Shown: positions 36,601 to 46,547 of the stretch, piece after piece
How the letters are laid out: every line of letters begins with the position of its first letter
Numbering within the stretch: the stretch's first letter is position 1
Assembly (NCBI GenBank): GCA_964411125.1
Contig: CAYPJU010000031.1
Location: forward strand, 5,311 to 69,310
Direction of reading: 5' to 3'
DNA length: 64,000 nt
Origin: JBFIHF01 sp964411125
Lineage (GTDB): Bacteria > Myxococcota_A > Bradymonadia > Bradymonadales > Bradymonadaceae
The notes under the pieces: generated by a model
Told to the model about the DNA's origin: nothing
Seen by the model: only the letters and a program-made list of their open reading frames with translations
Database searches by the model: none
Translations under genes and position numbers: made by a program

Positions 36601-36782
36601 CCGACGATGTCTCGAGCACCCTGGACGTCTCCCTCCACGTCGGCCACTGGGAGACCGTCGCGCAGGATGGGCTCCCAGTCGGAGTCGGCGGGCCACGTCT
36701 GCGCCGAAGCGACGACGGGCAGGAAGACGAACGTCGCCAGCGCGAGCAGTGCGGCGAAGAATCCTCGTGATTTCAAGAACAT
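33642..36782 (-). CDS. Large surface protein: Ig-like repeats, TSP3 repeats and MYXO-CTERM-like anchor
   Basis: A 1046-residue exported protein. A signal peptide ends in ASA. A domain of about 200 residues follows (DSDWEPILRDG onward) that resembles ligand-binding beta-sandwich domains of other myxobacterial surface proteins. Then come about seven bacterial Ig-like repeats, most near 98 residues, each beginning with a P-x-D/A-x-x-T-T-A/S-D-type strand. About five TSP3 calcium-binding repeats (DTDGDGLDDGEE style) precede the C-terminus, which is Gly-Gly-Cys, a Pro-rich stretch, LLLLGLF and RRRR. This is the MYXO-CTERM pattern for cleavage and surface anchoring. ATG 36782 has GGAG five bases upstream. 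It is likely an adhesin or structural protein. Confidence 0.85.
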   Translation of the reverse strand: MFLKSRGFFAALLALATFVFLPVVASAQTWPADSDWEPILRDGLPVADVEGDVQGARDIVGDTTNGAAFTHSDGTFLYFRLRLDDDPRDNSMTELKPFSWGVEFETDGNLDTYEGLVMVNGITNPEIVSLQQNTTQGTIGDPSDQAEVQVASYLFTTHGRVVSAPTMFAGNADFFLDFAVPWTDLATIGVVPGTDFGIILGSGNSANSFAADIGTSIADEVSDPVSCGTNGCGEALPLDIDITSPTDGATTSDATPTISGTTDPGAVVVVRIDPDTPNEQSGTVTANSQGVWSYTPTNALSDGAHDVTAVGSSNGSTGTADGSFTVDTTPPTITLDEPTANSTTADRTPTVSGTTEPGGEVTLVFNPGALNERTVVVTADANGDWTYTPTNDLPTGSNTVTASATDAFGNTGTDSVDFTISAGVDVALNTPGDGTIIADASPTISGTGEPGQTVDIVIDEGEATEETASVVVAADGTWSYDPMSALADGTHTVDVSQVGSDAATTTDSAMFEVDTTAPALAITDPSDNATTADATPEFEGTSDAPNSTVTLVFDRGTADEKTVTVQTDANGNWSYRPTDPLADGSHTVEASIEDDAGNVGSDSISITVDSNLPFVTINQPTDESTTSNPRPTVTGRADAGATVVITFDEGTPNEFSVTVTAGPNGAWSYTPDMDLSDGKHTVTASVTAQDGGVGSDSVDFGIDTTPPTISFTEPLDGDTVAPGTLTISGTSEPNATITLTVGGTTYTTTADDTGNWSIDVEGVTEGELEISARGTDAAGNTSDATTIEVTVDAGAATPILTITAPVDGDEVGATPTITGTANPGATIEIFVDGVLVGSTTADEEGDWTFTISEDDALGGGDHEIEVVARGDAGELTETISVTVPVTDDRDGDGLTDDEEREIGTDPDKADTDGDGLDDGEEINDWNTDPLDPDTDNDGLDDGVEIDLRTNPNAGDTDSDGLTDDREVDLGTDPRKWDTDGGGVPDGIEVDVDGTDPLDPEDDGATGVLLTGGGCSSAPTDAPGPAWLLLLGLFGMRRRRGQTGPDA

Positions 36783-36887
36783 CGATTCTCCAGGAGAGTG
36801 CGGTCTCGGCATTGTAGCCCCGATCGCCCGATCGGTTCAAAACCGTTTGGTGCCCCATCCAAATTGTCGGAAATCGCCGATGTCCGC

Positions 36888-38345
36888 TCAGGGCGTGACG
36901 ATCGTGCGTTCCAGGATTTCGACGATTCGCCCGTGTCGGTCGTAGAGGACGACGTCGATGGTGTGCTTGCCGTCGAGCTGCAAGTGTACGACTTTACGCC
37001 CCGTTTTCGCCAGCGCCTGCTGTTGCGAGGGCGCTATCGGGATTCCGTCGACGAAGATGTCGACCGATCGAACGCGGCGTCGCAGGTCGTCGAGCCGCAG
37101 TTCGTAGTTGGTACCACCGGTCGGGCGAAGGGAGAGGCTCGTTCCTTCGTCGCCGGGGCTCACCAGACCGCGCGCGATTCCGCGCTCTTCTCCCCAACTG
37201 TCGTAGGCGCGAATCTCGAGCGTGCTCGGTCCCGACACGGGGAGCTCGACGAGCGTGTCGAACTGCCCGGGGCCGACCGCGTCGGAGTATCCGACGACGA
37301 CGTCGTCTACCGAGTATTCGACCAGGCGGACACCGCTCGGAGCGACGGTACGCACACGCAGCAGACGGTCGTCGACGCGCTCCCAGTCGACGTCGAGGAG
37401 GACCCAGGACGAGAATGCCGACATCGACATCGTCGCGGCGCAGCGCGGCTCACGAGAGAATCCGTTCGCCGGCGAGTTTTTCAGGGCCCCTTCGGTCATC
37501 GGGCCATAGAGGCCGTCTTCGTCGATTGGGTTTTCGGGGAAGTTCAAGTTGTAGAGCTGCTGAAACGCGAGGACCGACTTGTCGCGGATGTCTTCGCCGC
37601 CAGCGCCCTGAAAGTAGAAGTGCCACGGCTCGCTGGCGACGTTGTCGACGAAGTTGCGGTTGCGCAGTGGCGTTCGCCAGACGGAGTTGTTTCCGACGTC
37701 GACGGCGAGGCCACCATTGTGGTTGCTTCGCCCGGGAGTCGCCGCGAGGTTCGCGTTGCAGAGTCCTCGCCGGTACCACTCGTAGAGGAGCAACTGCTGC
37801 GCGATCGTACGCGTCGCCGAATTGACCGGCATCGTGTCGGCTTTGCTCTGGGCGGCAGCGACCAGAGCATCGGTCGCGGGGGTCTGCATGAAGGGAAAGA
37901 CACTCGAGCCGTAGCTGATCCCCGCTTGACCCTCGAACGACTTCATCCGGCCGGGATCGATGCAGTTCAACTGTTCCATGAGCTGCAAGCTCAACCCTTT
38001 GACGGAGCTCGTGGCGCACGAATCGGTGATCTGCTGATTCACGGTGGGGCCCGACTGCGGGGCGTCCGTGGTCGGGAGCGGCTCCGGCTCGTCCATGTCG
38101 GGGACGGGCGTCATGTCTTCGACAGGACCGGTGTCGGGCGGGCCGCCCATGTCGACGACCGCGTTCCCGGTGTCGGGGTCGGCCGGCTGGACGGGCTGGC
38201 CGGTGTCCTCCGGCGTCGCCGTGCCGGCGTCGACATCGGAGCCCTCGGCGGCATCGGGGTCCTGGTTGTTGTAGACCTCGAGGTCTCCACCGCACGCGGA
38301 GGCGGCGATGACGAAGCCGATCAAGACGAGATGGCGACCTGGCAC
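36888..38345 (-). CDS. M15 family D,D-carboxypeptidase/dipeptidase lipoprotein with peptidoglycan-binding domain
   Basis: A 485-residue exported protein. The signal ends in ASAC and an Asp/Pro-rich linker of about 80 residues follows. The zinc peptidase domain has the M15 (VanY/DacA-like) motifs SNHNGGLAVDV (metal His and Asp) and EPWHFYF (catalytic Glu and metal His). It is followed by a PG-binding helix unit (AFQQLYNL to DGLYGPMTEGAL). The C-terminal 160 residues are predicted beta-rich and unrecognised. It should trim D-Ala-D-Ala ends of peptidoglycan in the periplasm. GTG 38345 was chosen since GGAAGGA lies close upstream and the signal peptide begins there; longer frames lack a signal. 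It lies near other wall-related genes (38669-46546). Confidence 0.85.
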   Translation of the reverse strand: MPGRHLVLIGFVIAASACGGDLEVYNNQDPDAAEGSDVDAGTATPEDTGQPVQPADPDTGNAVVDMGGPPDTGPVEDMTPVPDMDEPEPLPTTDAPQSGPTVNQQITDSCATSSVKGLSLQLMEQLNCIDPGRMKSFEGQAGISYGSSVFPFMQTPATDALVAAAQSKADTMPVNSATRTIAQQLLLYEWYRRGLCNANLAATPGRSNHNGGLAVDVGNNSVWRTPLRNRNFVDNVASEPWHFYFQGAGGEDIRDKSVLAFQQLYNLNFPENPIDEDGLYGPMTEGALKNSPANGFSREPRCAATMSMSAFSSWVLLDVDWERVDDRLLRVRTVAPSGVRLVEYSVDDVVVGYSDAVGPGQFDTLVELPVSGPSTLEIRAYDSWGEERGIARGLVSPGDEGTSLSLRPTGGTNYELRLDDLRRRVRSVDIFVDGIPIAPSQQQALAKTGRKVVHLQLDGKHTIDVVLYDRHGRIVEILERTIVTP

Positions 38346-38668
38346 GAGGATCCTTCCGAACGACGTTAGGAGACCAGATCTAACACAACGGCCTCTGCAG
38401 TTCACATGGAACCCGACGTCTGCCGAGAGGGCCCGGCGGGTCGACTCGAAGGCGCCCTTCGAAGGATGTAGGGAAATGTGGAATAACGAGCCGACGCGTC
38501 GTCGTTGCAAACTACCGGAACGCAAAAGCTATCGGCGCCGAAGTTCCGCTTTCCAAACCAACGGAAAACGGGTGAAGCTGCGTGCCTCACCTCCTGGCAG
38601 TAGATCGAAGTGAACCGGTCGGTCATGGGCACCGCTCTGCGCCGTGATCGACCCTGAACAGGACGCTC
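38346..38668. other. Divergent intergenic region between the M15 peptidase and alpha-2-macroglobulin genes
   Basis: About 320 bases between two divergent starts, visibly more AT-rich in its middle (38470-38560). It must hold both promoters, but no -35/-10 pair stands out on either strand. Short open frames across it give no recognisable protein. Confidence 0.5.
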
Positions 38669-41600
38669 ATGCGAAGACTCAAGCTCGGATCGATTCTCGG
38701 CGTCGCGCTTCTCGCGACCCAACTCTTCATCGCCTGCGACGGATGTGGAGAAGACCCCGAAAAGAAAGCGGCGAGGGAAGGAGGAGACGACGCTGCGGCG
38801 ATCCCGGAATTCGACGCCGGATCGATCCACACGGAGACGATCACCCCGGAGGTGCTGCTCCCGGTGATGCAGGCCGTGGGCTTCTCCGGTGTGATTCCCC
38901 GCCGCGTCACCGTGCAGTTCTCGCGCGACGTGATCGAGGATGGGCCGCGCGCCGTGAGCGACGACACCGTGTTCGAGATCGAGCCCGCGACGCCGGGGGA
39001 GGTGCGCTTCACGAGCAATTCGACGCTCGAGTTCGTCCCTACGAACGGCTTTCTGCCGTCGACCCGCTATCGAGTGGCGCTCTCCTCGGTCGACTCGCGC
39101 AAAGGACCCCAGATTCCACCCGCGCCCTGGGTCCACGAGTTCGAGACGCCGGCGTTTTCGTTCCTCGGCGTCTCGAATGCATTCCTCGACGAGAAGCGGG
39201 TGCAGGCCGAGCTCGAGATGCGGTTCTCGGGCCCGGTCGATCCAAACGATGTTCGGAAGTACGCGTCGTGGGAGGTCGACGGGAAGAGTGTCGTCTCCGC
39301 GAGCTACGCCCCGGGGAACGAACCCCATGTCGTGCGAGTCTTCTTGCGTCACCCCGCACTCGAGCACGGTGGGAAGCTCAGCGTCGACCTCGAGGACGGG
39401 GTCACGATGATTGGGGCCGAAGGGGTCGTCGCCGACGAAGGGGAGGCGTTCGCCGAGATTGAAGCGGGCGCTCCGGTCAACCTCTACAAGGCGATCCGAC
39501 GCGAGGGACCCCAGGGGTTCTACATCGAGGTGATCTGCCGCGACGAGTCGGCGCCCGGCGGGACGCGCTACTACTACGATCGGGAGAGCTACGATTCGTA
39601 CAGCGTCTCCCGCCGCTGTCTACCGCGTGACGACGAGGCGGACACGGCCATCTCGTTCAATCCCCCCGTCGACTTCCGGCTCGCCTCCGGGGAGGGCGGC
39701 TTCAACCTGATTGGTGATTTCAAACGAGGGAACTACGCCCTCAAGATCGAGGCGGGTCTTCGGACGCTCGACGGTGGGGTGGTCCGAACGACGTTCGAAC
39801 AGGAGCTCACCATCCCGTCCCGAACCCCTTCGGTCGATTTCGTCGACAAGGGGCGCTACGTCCCCCGCTCGCAGTGGAAGAAACTCGCCGTCAACCACCT
39901 CAACGTCGACGAGGTCGAGATCACCGTTCGGCAGGTCCCGGAGCGCAACGCGATCTTCTGGGCGAGCGGCTCGTCCGAAGCAGCCGACGCGCGCACCGCA
40001 GTCACGATTGCGAAGGAGCGCGTGAAGTTCACCAGCAAGTCGGATCAGAAGACCACGTCGTTCGTCGACGTCGAGCGGCTCATCGGCGAGCCGGAGCCAG
40101 GTATCTACGAAGTGAGAGTCGAGGGGCTCGGCAAGGCCGACGCGGTGCGACTCGTCCCCACCGACATGAACCTCGTCGTGAAGCGGGACGTGACGCGGCC
40201 GGGGGACAAATGGTCCAACGCCGCCTACGTCTGGACGGTCGACATGAAGACGCTCGCGCCCGTGTCGGGAGTTCGCATCGATCTCGTCCGTCGCAGCGGG
40301 GACGTTCTATCGTCCTGTAACTCGGACGTGGAGGGCTTCTGCAAACTCGAGGTCCCCGTCGACACGGTCGACGAGAACCCACCTTTCGCGCTCGTGGCGC
40401 GCAAGGGGGACGATTTCACCTATCTGCGCTACGAAGACGTCGAGACGAAGGCGGCCGACGCCGACGTCGGCGGCGTCCCCTACCTCGCGGCGGCCGCCTA
40501 CGATGCCGCGCTCTGGACCGACCGCGGCGTCTACCGTCCCGGGGAGACGGCGCATGTCGTCGCGGTCCTCAGGACAGACGACTTTTCGGCGCCGAAGACC
40601 GGGCTCCCCGTCGAAGTCACGATCAAGGACCCCCGGCAGCGCACTCTGGTGCAGCGCATCCTCAAGACGAACGAGGCGGGGATGGTGACCCTGGACGAAA
40701 CGTTCGCCGACTTCGCCGCGACGGGATTCTACAACGTCGAACTGAAGGTCGCCGACAAGTCGGTCGCGAGCCATCGCTTCAACGTCGAAGAATTCGTCCC
40801 CGAGCGGATGAAGGTGAGCATCACCGCCGGGGCCGAAGAGTACGCGGCGGGCGAAGAGATGGCGATGAACGTCGAAGCCGAGTATCTCTTCGGTGGTTCG
40901 GCCGAAGGGAGCGAGGTCGAACTCACGTGTCGAATCCTCCCCGACACGTTCGAGCCTCCGTCCAACGCCGACTACTACTACGGGCTCGCCACCAGCGACC
41001 CATCGCCTATCGATCTCCAGCCCGTCACCGACACGCTCGACGGCGACGGGACGGCACGACCGGCATGTCCTTCGGCGGGCCAGCGGGTCAATCGCACGGG
41101 TCGGCTGGAAGCGACGGCAGCGGTCTTCGAGGCCGGGAGCGGACGCACCACCACGGCGATGGCGAAGGCCACGGTCCATCCCGCTCCGTTCTACATCGGG
41201 CTCAAGAGCAACGAAGACCACGCCGCCGTTGGCAAGAAGTCGAAAGTCGAAGGAATCGTCGTCGATTGGAACGGCAAGCCCTTCGCCGGCGTCGATGAGG
41301 TCGAGATTCAGTTCATCCGCCTCGAACGCGAGTACTGGTGGTACTACGACGACGAACAGGGCGAATCAAACTACGGCCGCAACATCCGGCCGGTGGTCGA
41401 GGGGACCACGACGGTGAAGGTCGGAGAGGACGGCAAGTTCCGCGTCGACGCCGCACCGCGGGAGCACTCACGGTCGTGGGTCGTGGCGGCGGTCGCGAAG
41501 GGCTCGCGGACGGAGCTCGAATTCTCGACCTCCTACTCGGGGGGCTCTTATTTCTGGGACGACGACGGCTACCGCTACCGCCGTGTCCAGGAGACACCGC

Positions 41601-44208
41601 GTCCGGGGCGCCCGACGAGCATTCGCATCTCGGGCCCCGAGACGATGAAGGTGGGGGTCGCCCACGAGCTGGAGATCGAAGTTCCGTTCGCCGGGAAGAT
41701 GCTCGTGACGACCGAGACCTTCGAGGTGCGGACGCACTCGAAGTGGATCGACGTGAAGCCGGGGAAGACGAAGTTTCCCATCGAGCTCACGGAGTTCACA
41801 CCGAACGTCTACGTCGGTGCGCTGTTGCTGAAGGACCCGTACGCCGAGTCGAAGGACACGTTCATGCCGGATCGCGCCTACGGCGTGAAGTCGTTCGAGG
41901 TGGAGCCATCGGAGAAGTTGCACGGCGTGGAGATCGTGGCGCCCGAAGAGATCCGGCCGAGCTCGACCCTCACGGTCGAGCTGAACCTGGGCAAGCGCGA
42001 CAGCCCGACGTTTGCGACGATCGCCGCGGTCGACGAGGGCGTCCTTTCGCTGACTCGCTTTCAGACGCCCGACCCCGCCGACCAACTCTTCGAGCAGCGA
42101 GCTCTCGGAGTCGACACATTCGAGACGGTCGGTTGGGCATTGCAATCCACTCCGGGCGGACCGTCGAGCAAGACGGGAGGCGGCTGGGACGAAGACGGCA
42201 GTTTCGGTGACGGCAAGGGTCGCATCATGCCGATCAAGCCGGTCGCGCTCTGGTCGGGCGTCGTGAAGGTCCCCGAATCGGGCCGCGTGTCGGTGTCGTT
42301 CGAGGTGCCGCGCTACCGAGGCGCGCTGCGGGTGATGGCGACCACGGCGGACGCCACTCGGACGGGCTCCGCGGAGGCCCGCGTCTACGTGCGGGAACCG
42401 GTGGTTCTGCAGACGACGCTCCCCCGCTTCCTCTCGGCGGGCGACGAGATCCAGATCCCGGTCTTCGTCACGAACATGACGGGCTCAGCGACGGACGTGA
42501 AGGTCACGATGGAGGTCGTCGAAGAGTCCACTCCCGGCATGAAGCCTACGTCGGACGGCGACATGGTCGCTTTCCGAGGACCGCGGACCAAGACGTTGTC
42601 GGTCGCCGACCAGAAGTCGGGGACTGCCGTCTTCGCCGTTCGCGGCATGCGCCAGGCGGGGACGGCGAAGTTCGTCGTCCGGGCCGAGTCGCCGAGCTAC
42701 ACCGCCGTCGACGAAGGGATCGTCCCCTTCCGCCCAAACGGCGCGCACGAACGCGTTCAGCACATCATCGAGCTGAAAGAGGGCTCGAACGACATCGCGA
42801 AGCTGCTGGAGGGTTGGGTGCCCACCAGCGAGACGACCACCGTCTGGGTGACTTCGGTCCCCTACGGTGAGGCGTTCTCGCACCTGAAGTATCTGATTCG
42901 TTACCCGTACGGCTGCATCGAGCAGACGACGTCGTCGACGCGCCCGCTGCTGTACGTCGGAGGGCTGGTCGGACAGATCGACCCCGAGCGGATCGAGAAG
43001 ATGGGGGGGATCGACAAGATGGTGAAATCGGGGATCGACCGTGTCCTGTCGATGCAGACACCGGACGGCGGTTTCGCGTACTGGCCCGGCGGCACGCAGC
43101 CCGTCGACTGGGGAACGGCGTACGCGACGCACCTGCTGATCGACGCCAAAGCTGCGGGTCACGACGTGCCCCAGGACCGGCTCGACGCGGCCGTGGCGTA
43201 CCTCGAGACCGCCGTGAAGCGACGCACGTCGTCCAGTGGAGCGGGCTTCACCCACGCCGAGCCCTACATGCACTACGTCGTCGCGCGCGCCGGAAAGGGG
43301 CACAAAGCGCGGATCCAGAAGCTCGTCGACCAGCTCGACAGAAAGGTGAAGCTCACCGGGCGCGAAGCCGAAGAGGAGTATCTGCTCAAGGCTGCCCTGT
43401 GGCTCGCGGGGGATCGCCGTTACGAGAAGTTTCTGCGGAAGCCCGACGTCTCGGCCCTCAACGACGAGCGCGAGTCGCGCTGGACGTACTACTCCGATCG
43501 ACGACGACGCGGATTCGTCCTCTCTATCTTCCACGACATGTTCGGCGTCGACAGCGACGGCAACGCCCTGGCGAAGGTCGTCGCGGGTGGGTTGAGTGAG
43601 AACCGGGCGAGCCGCTGGTACACCACCCAGGAGATCATGTGGGGCGTCACGGGGCTCGGAAAATGGGTCGCTGGCAACGTCGCGGACTTCGGCGATGCGA
43701 AGCTCGCCGTCGACGGCAAACGACCGCGACCGTCGAAAGAGGTGAAGGGGCGGGCGGATCGCAGTTGGACCATCTACCGTCTCAGCGAATACGACGATGT
43801 CGCGGTGGAACTGGCGGGCAAGAAAGGTCGTGTTTACGCGGTCGTGACCTCGCAGGGCGTTCGTCGCCAGAGCGAACCGAAGGTCGGCGGCAATCACCTC
43901 GCGATCTCCTACCGCTATTACGACAAGGACGGAAACCAGCTCGAGCCCAGCCACGATCTGGGGGATCTGATCTTCACCGAGGTCACCCTCAGCAACACCG
44001 GTCCCCACACGCTCTACAATCTGGCGCTGGTGGACCGCCTGCCGGCAGGTTGGGAGATCGAGAATCCCCGCCTGGGGCGCGGGACGCTACCCGAATGGGT
44101 CGACGAGAACGAGACGTGGCAGCCCGAACACATGAACGTTCGTGACGACCGCATCGAGGCGTTCGGGACGTTGGGACGGGGCCAGACTCTCAAGCTCTAC
44201 TACGCGGT
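38669..44208 (+). CDS. Bacterial alpha-2-macroglobulin (YfhM-like) lipoprotein, 3' end lost in assembly gap
   Basis: The 1846 visible residues cover nearly the whole protein. A lipoprotein signal ends in LFIAC. Repeated MG beta-sandwich domains, a bait-like region and the thioester motif CIEQ (Cys about 1416, in YPYGCIEQTTSS) follow, then the alpha-toroid (TPDGGFAYWPGG) and the start of the receptor-binding-like end (PHTLYNLALVDRLPAGWEIENP). Proteins of this family are thought to trap attacking proteases covalently in the periplasm and are often encoded with a PBP1C, as here. The C-terminal stretch is truncated by the run of N. The start ATG has AGGA a few bases upstream. Confidence 0.95.
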
Positions 44209-44308
44209 NNNNNNNNNNNNNNNNNNNNNNNNNNNNNNNNNNNNNNNNNNNNNNNNNNNNNNNNNNNNNNNNNNNNNNNNNNNNNNNNNNNNNNNNNNNN
44301 NNNNNNNN
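44209..44308. other. Assembly gap (100 N)
   Basis: Exactly 100 N, a conventional placeholder for a gap of unknown length. The frames on either side happen to be in register, but the left side is alpha-2-macroglobulin and the right side is the GT51 region of a PBP, so the end of one gene and the beginning of the next are missing. The two should not be read as one protein. Confidence 0.98.
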
Positions 44309-46546
44309 GACTCGGCGGTCGTCTACTATTCGAACGACCTCCCTGCGCACGTCTTCCTCTCCGAGGACGACAAGTGGCGCATCGCGGTCGAGCTCGACGA
44401 CGTCGAGCCCGCGTATCGCGAAGCGCTGGTCCGATTCGAAGACAAGCGATACTGGAGCCACTGGGGAGTCGACCCGATCGCCATCGCCAGGGCCTTGTGG
44501 CTCAACGTCACCTTCGGGCGACGGATGTCGGGGGCGAGCACGATCACGATGCAGCTCGTCCGGGTGCTCGAGCCACGGCCGCGCACCTACGCCTCCAAGG
44601 CGATCGAAGCGTTCCGCGCGATGCAGCTCGAGGCGCGGATGTCGAAGGAGGAGATCCTGGCGGCGTATCTCACCTACATCCCCTACGGCCGCAACGTCGA
44701 GGGGATCGAGGCGGCGTCCCTCGCCTACTTCGGGCACTCGGCGTCCGAGCTGAGCCCGGCGGAGATCGCGACGCTCCTCGCCGTGCCGCAGAACCCCAAC
44801 GTGCGCTACCCCGCCCCGGCGAACGTCGAGCGGCTGCGCGCCGCACGTGACGAGATCGCGGCGTGGCTCGCCGAAGAAGGAATGCTGCCCCTCGGGCTTC
44901 CGGGCGCGCGGATCCGTCGAGACGAGGCGATCGCGATGGTCACGGCGACCGACGTGCCGGGCGAGCTCCAGCCGTTTCCGCGGGAGATGCCCCACGTCGC
45001 CTACTGGCTCCGCGCTCGCGAGCCGGACCGGCGCGAGTTCCGGACGACGCTGGACGCGGGGGTGCAGCTCGTCGCCGAGCGCGTCGTCGAGAACCACCGG
45101 CAGGCGGCGTGGGACGAGCACATCGACTCTGCGTCCGTCGTCGTCGTCGACCGGCGGACGGGAGACGTCGTCGCGCTCGTCGGCAACTTCGACTTCTTTT
45201 CCGACCGGCCCGGTGCCCAGCTCCCCGGGTTCGACGTCGCTCGGTCCCCCGGCAGTTTGTTGAAGCCGCTGATCTTCGCGATGGGGATCGAACGCGGGGT
45301 CGCTCATCCACGGCATCTCGTGCTCGACATCCCGCAGACCTTCGCGCAGTACACTCCGAACAACTACGACGGGCGGTTTCGTGGGCTCGTGCGGCTCGAC
45401 GAGTCGCTCTCGCGCTCCCTCAACGTGCCGTTCATCCGATTGCTCAACGAAATCGGGGTCGACCAGATGATCGGTGAGCTTCGCGCGATGGACGCCCAAC
45501 ACCTGATTGACGAGCCGGGATACTACGGGCTGTCGGCCGCGATCGGAGGAGTCGAACTCACCGCGCTCGAGGTCGCGGGGATTTACTCTGCCCTCGGAGG
45601 CGACGGAGCGTACCGACCGCTGCGGATCTTGCGCGAAGGAGGTAACGATGCCGCCGGCGTACAGGTGCGCGTGGTAGGGGAAGAGGCGGCCTGGTTGACC
45701 CGACGTGCGCTTCGCAGCCGCGATCGCCCCGGATACGCACGGCGCCGTGCGAACCCGGACGCTCGCCAGATCTGGTGGAAGACCGGGACGTCCTACGGAC
45801 ACCGCGACGCCTGGGCAGCCGGCGGCGGCGACCGCTACGTAGCGGTCGCCTGGCTCGGCAACATGGACCAGCGCGGGAGCACGGCACTCGTCGGGGCGGA
45901 CCGAGCAGGGCCCGTCCTCTTCGACGTTCTCGAAGCGGTCGATGTCGACGACGACGGTCGGCGAGATCCCCGTCCAGAGGGACTGGTGAAGGTCGAGGTG
46001 TGCGAGCATTCGGGCCACTTGCCGACTGACGCGTGCGAGGGGAGGGCGCGGGTCTGGGCCCCCGCCCGCAGCGTCCCGACCGCGCGTTGTCCGTATCACG
46101 TTCGGGTCGACGTGGACGTCGCGACCGGCGAGGCGCTCGCTCCGCATTGCAGGCTCGGGCGCGACTACGAGAGCAAGTCGTTCCTGGTCTGGCCGCCCGA
46201 GCTGCGCAAATTCGCGACCGACCACAATCGTATCGGTCCGGCCCTTCCCGAGCTCGCCGACGACTGCGCAGGGCGCGCGTCCACGAAGCCGCCCCGAATT
46301 CTATCTCCTCCGCACGGACAGACGATCGTGCTGATGCCAGGGGTCGGCGAGTCTCAGCAAGAAGTCCCGCTCGAGGCGCAGTCCGATTTCGCCGCGGCCG
46401 AACTGTCGTGGTTCGTAAACGGCGAGTTCCTCGGGACCGTTCCCGCCGACGGCAGGATGTGGTGGACCCCGGCGGCGGGCGAGCACGAGCTCGTCGTCGT
46501 CGACGGAGCGGGACATTCGTCTCGTAGGATCGTCCGCGTCCGCTGA
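44309..46546 (+). CDS. pbpC: Penicillin-binding protein 1C, 5' end lost in assembly gap
   Basis: The 745 visible residues begin just before the GT51 glycosyltransferase domain, with catalytic Glu in FEDKRYWSHWGVDP, then SGASTITMQL and the PYGRNVEGIEAAS motif. The transpeptidase domain has the SxxK nucleophile (SLLK, near 45254), SxN (SLN, near 45415) and KTG (KTGTSYGHRDAWAAG, near 45779). The last 85 residues are the beta-sandwich domain typical of PBP1C. The protein makes and crosslinks peptidoglycan in the periplasm. Its pairing with an upstream alpha-2-macroglobulin is the known YfhM-PbpC gene arrangement. Only the signal anchor is missing. Confidence 0.95.
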   Translation, partial: DSAVVYYSNDLPAHVFLSEDDKWRIAVELDDVEPAYREALVRFEDKRYWSHWGVDPIAIARALWLNVTFGRRMSGASTITMQLVRVLEPRPRTYASKAIEAFRAMQLEARMSKEEILAAYLTYIPYGRNVEGIEAASLAYFGHSASELSPAEIATLLAVPQNPNVRYPAPANVERLRAARDEIAAWLAEEGMLPLGLPGARIRRDEAIAMVTATDVPGELQPFPREMPHVAYWLRAREPDRREFRTTLDAGVQLVAERVVENHRQAAWDEHIDSASVVVVDRRTGDVVALVGNFDFFSDRPGAQLPGFDVARSPGSLLKPLIFAMGIERGVAHPRHLVLDIPQTFAQYTPNNYDGRFRGLVRLDESLSRSLNVPFIRLLNEIGVDQMIGELRAMDAQHLIDEPGYYGLSAAIGGVELTALEVAGIYSALGGDGAYRPLRILREGGNDAAGVQVRVVGEEAAWLTRRALRSRDRPGYARRRANPDARQIWWKTGTSYGHRDAWAAGGGDRYVAVAWLGNMDQRGSTALVGADRAGPVLFDVLEAVDVDDDGRRDPRPEGLVKVEVCEHSGHLPTDACEGRARVWAPARSVPTARCPYHVRVDVDVATGEALAPHCRLGRDYESKSFLVWPPELRKFATDHNRIGPALPELADDCAGRASTKPPRILSPPHGQTIVLMPGVGESQQEVPLEAQSDFAAAELSWFVNGEFLGTVPADGRMWWTPAAGEHELVVVDGAGHSSRRIVRVR

Positions 46547-46547
46547 A

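Noticed and set aside
44087..46225. Long minus-strand frame across the assembly gap
   Set aside because: It passes through the N run and is antisense to PBP1C, whose GT51 and transpeptidase motifs are complete.
38669..46546. A single giant protein joining macroglobulin and PBP1C
   Set aside because: The frame is continuous only because 100 N were inserted. The two halves are separate known families and the true gap length is unknown.
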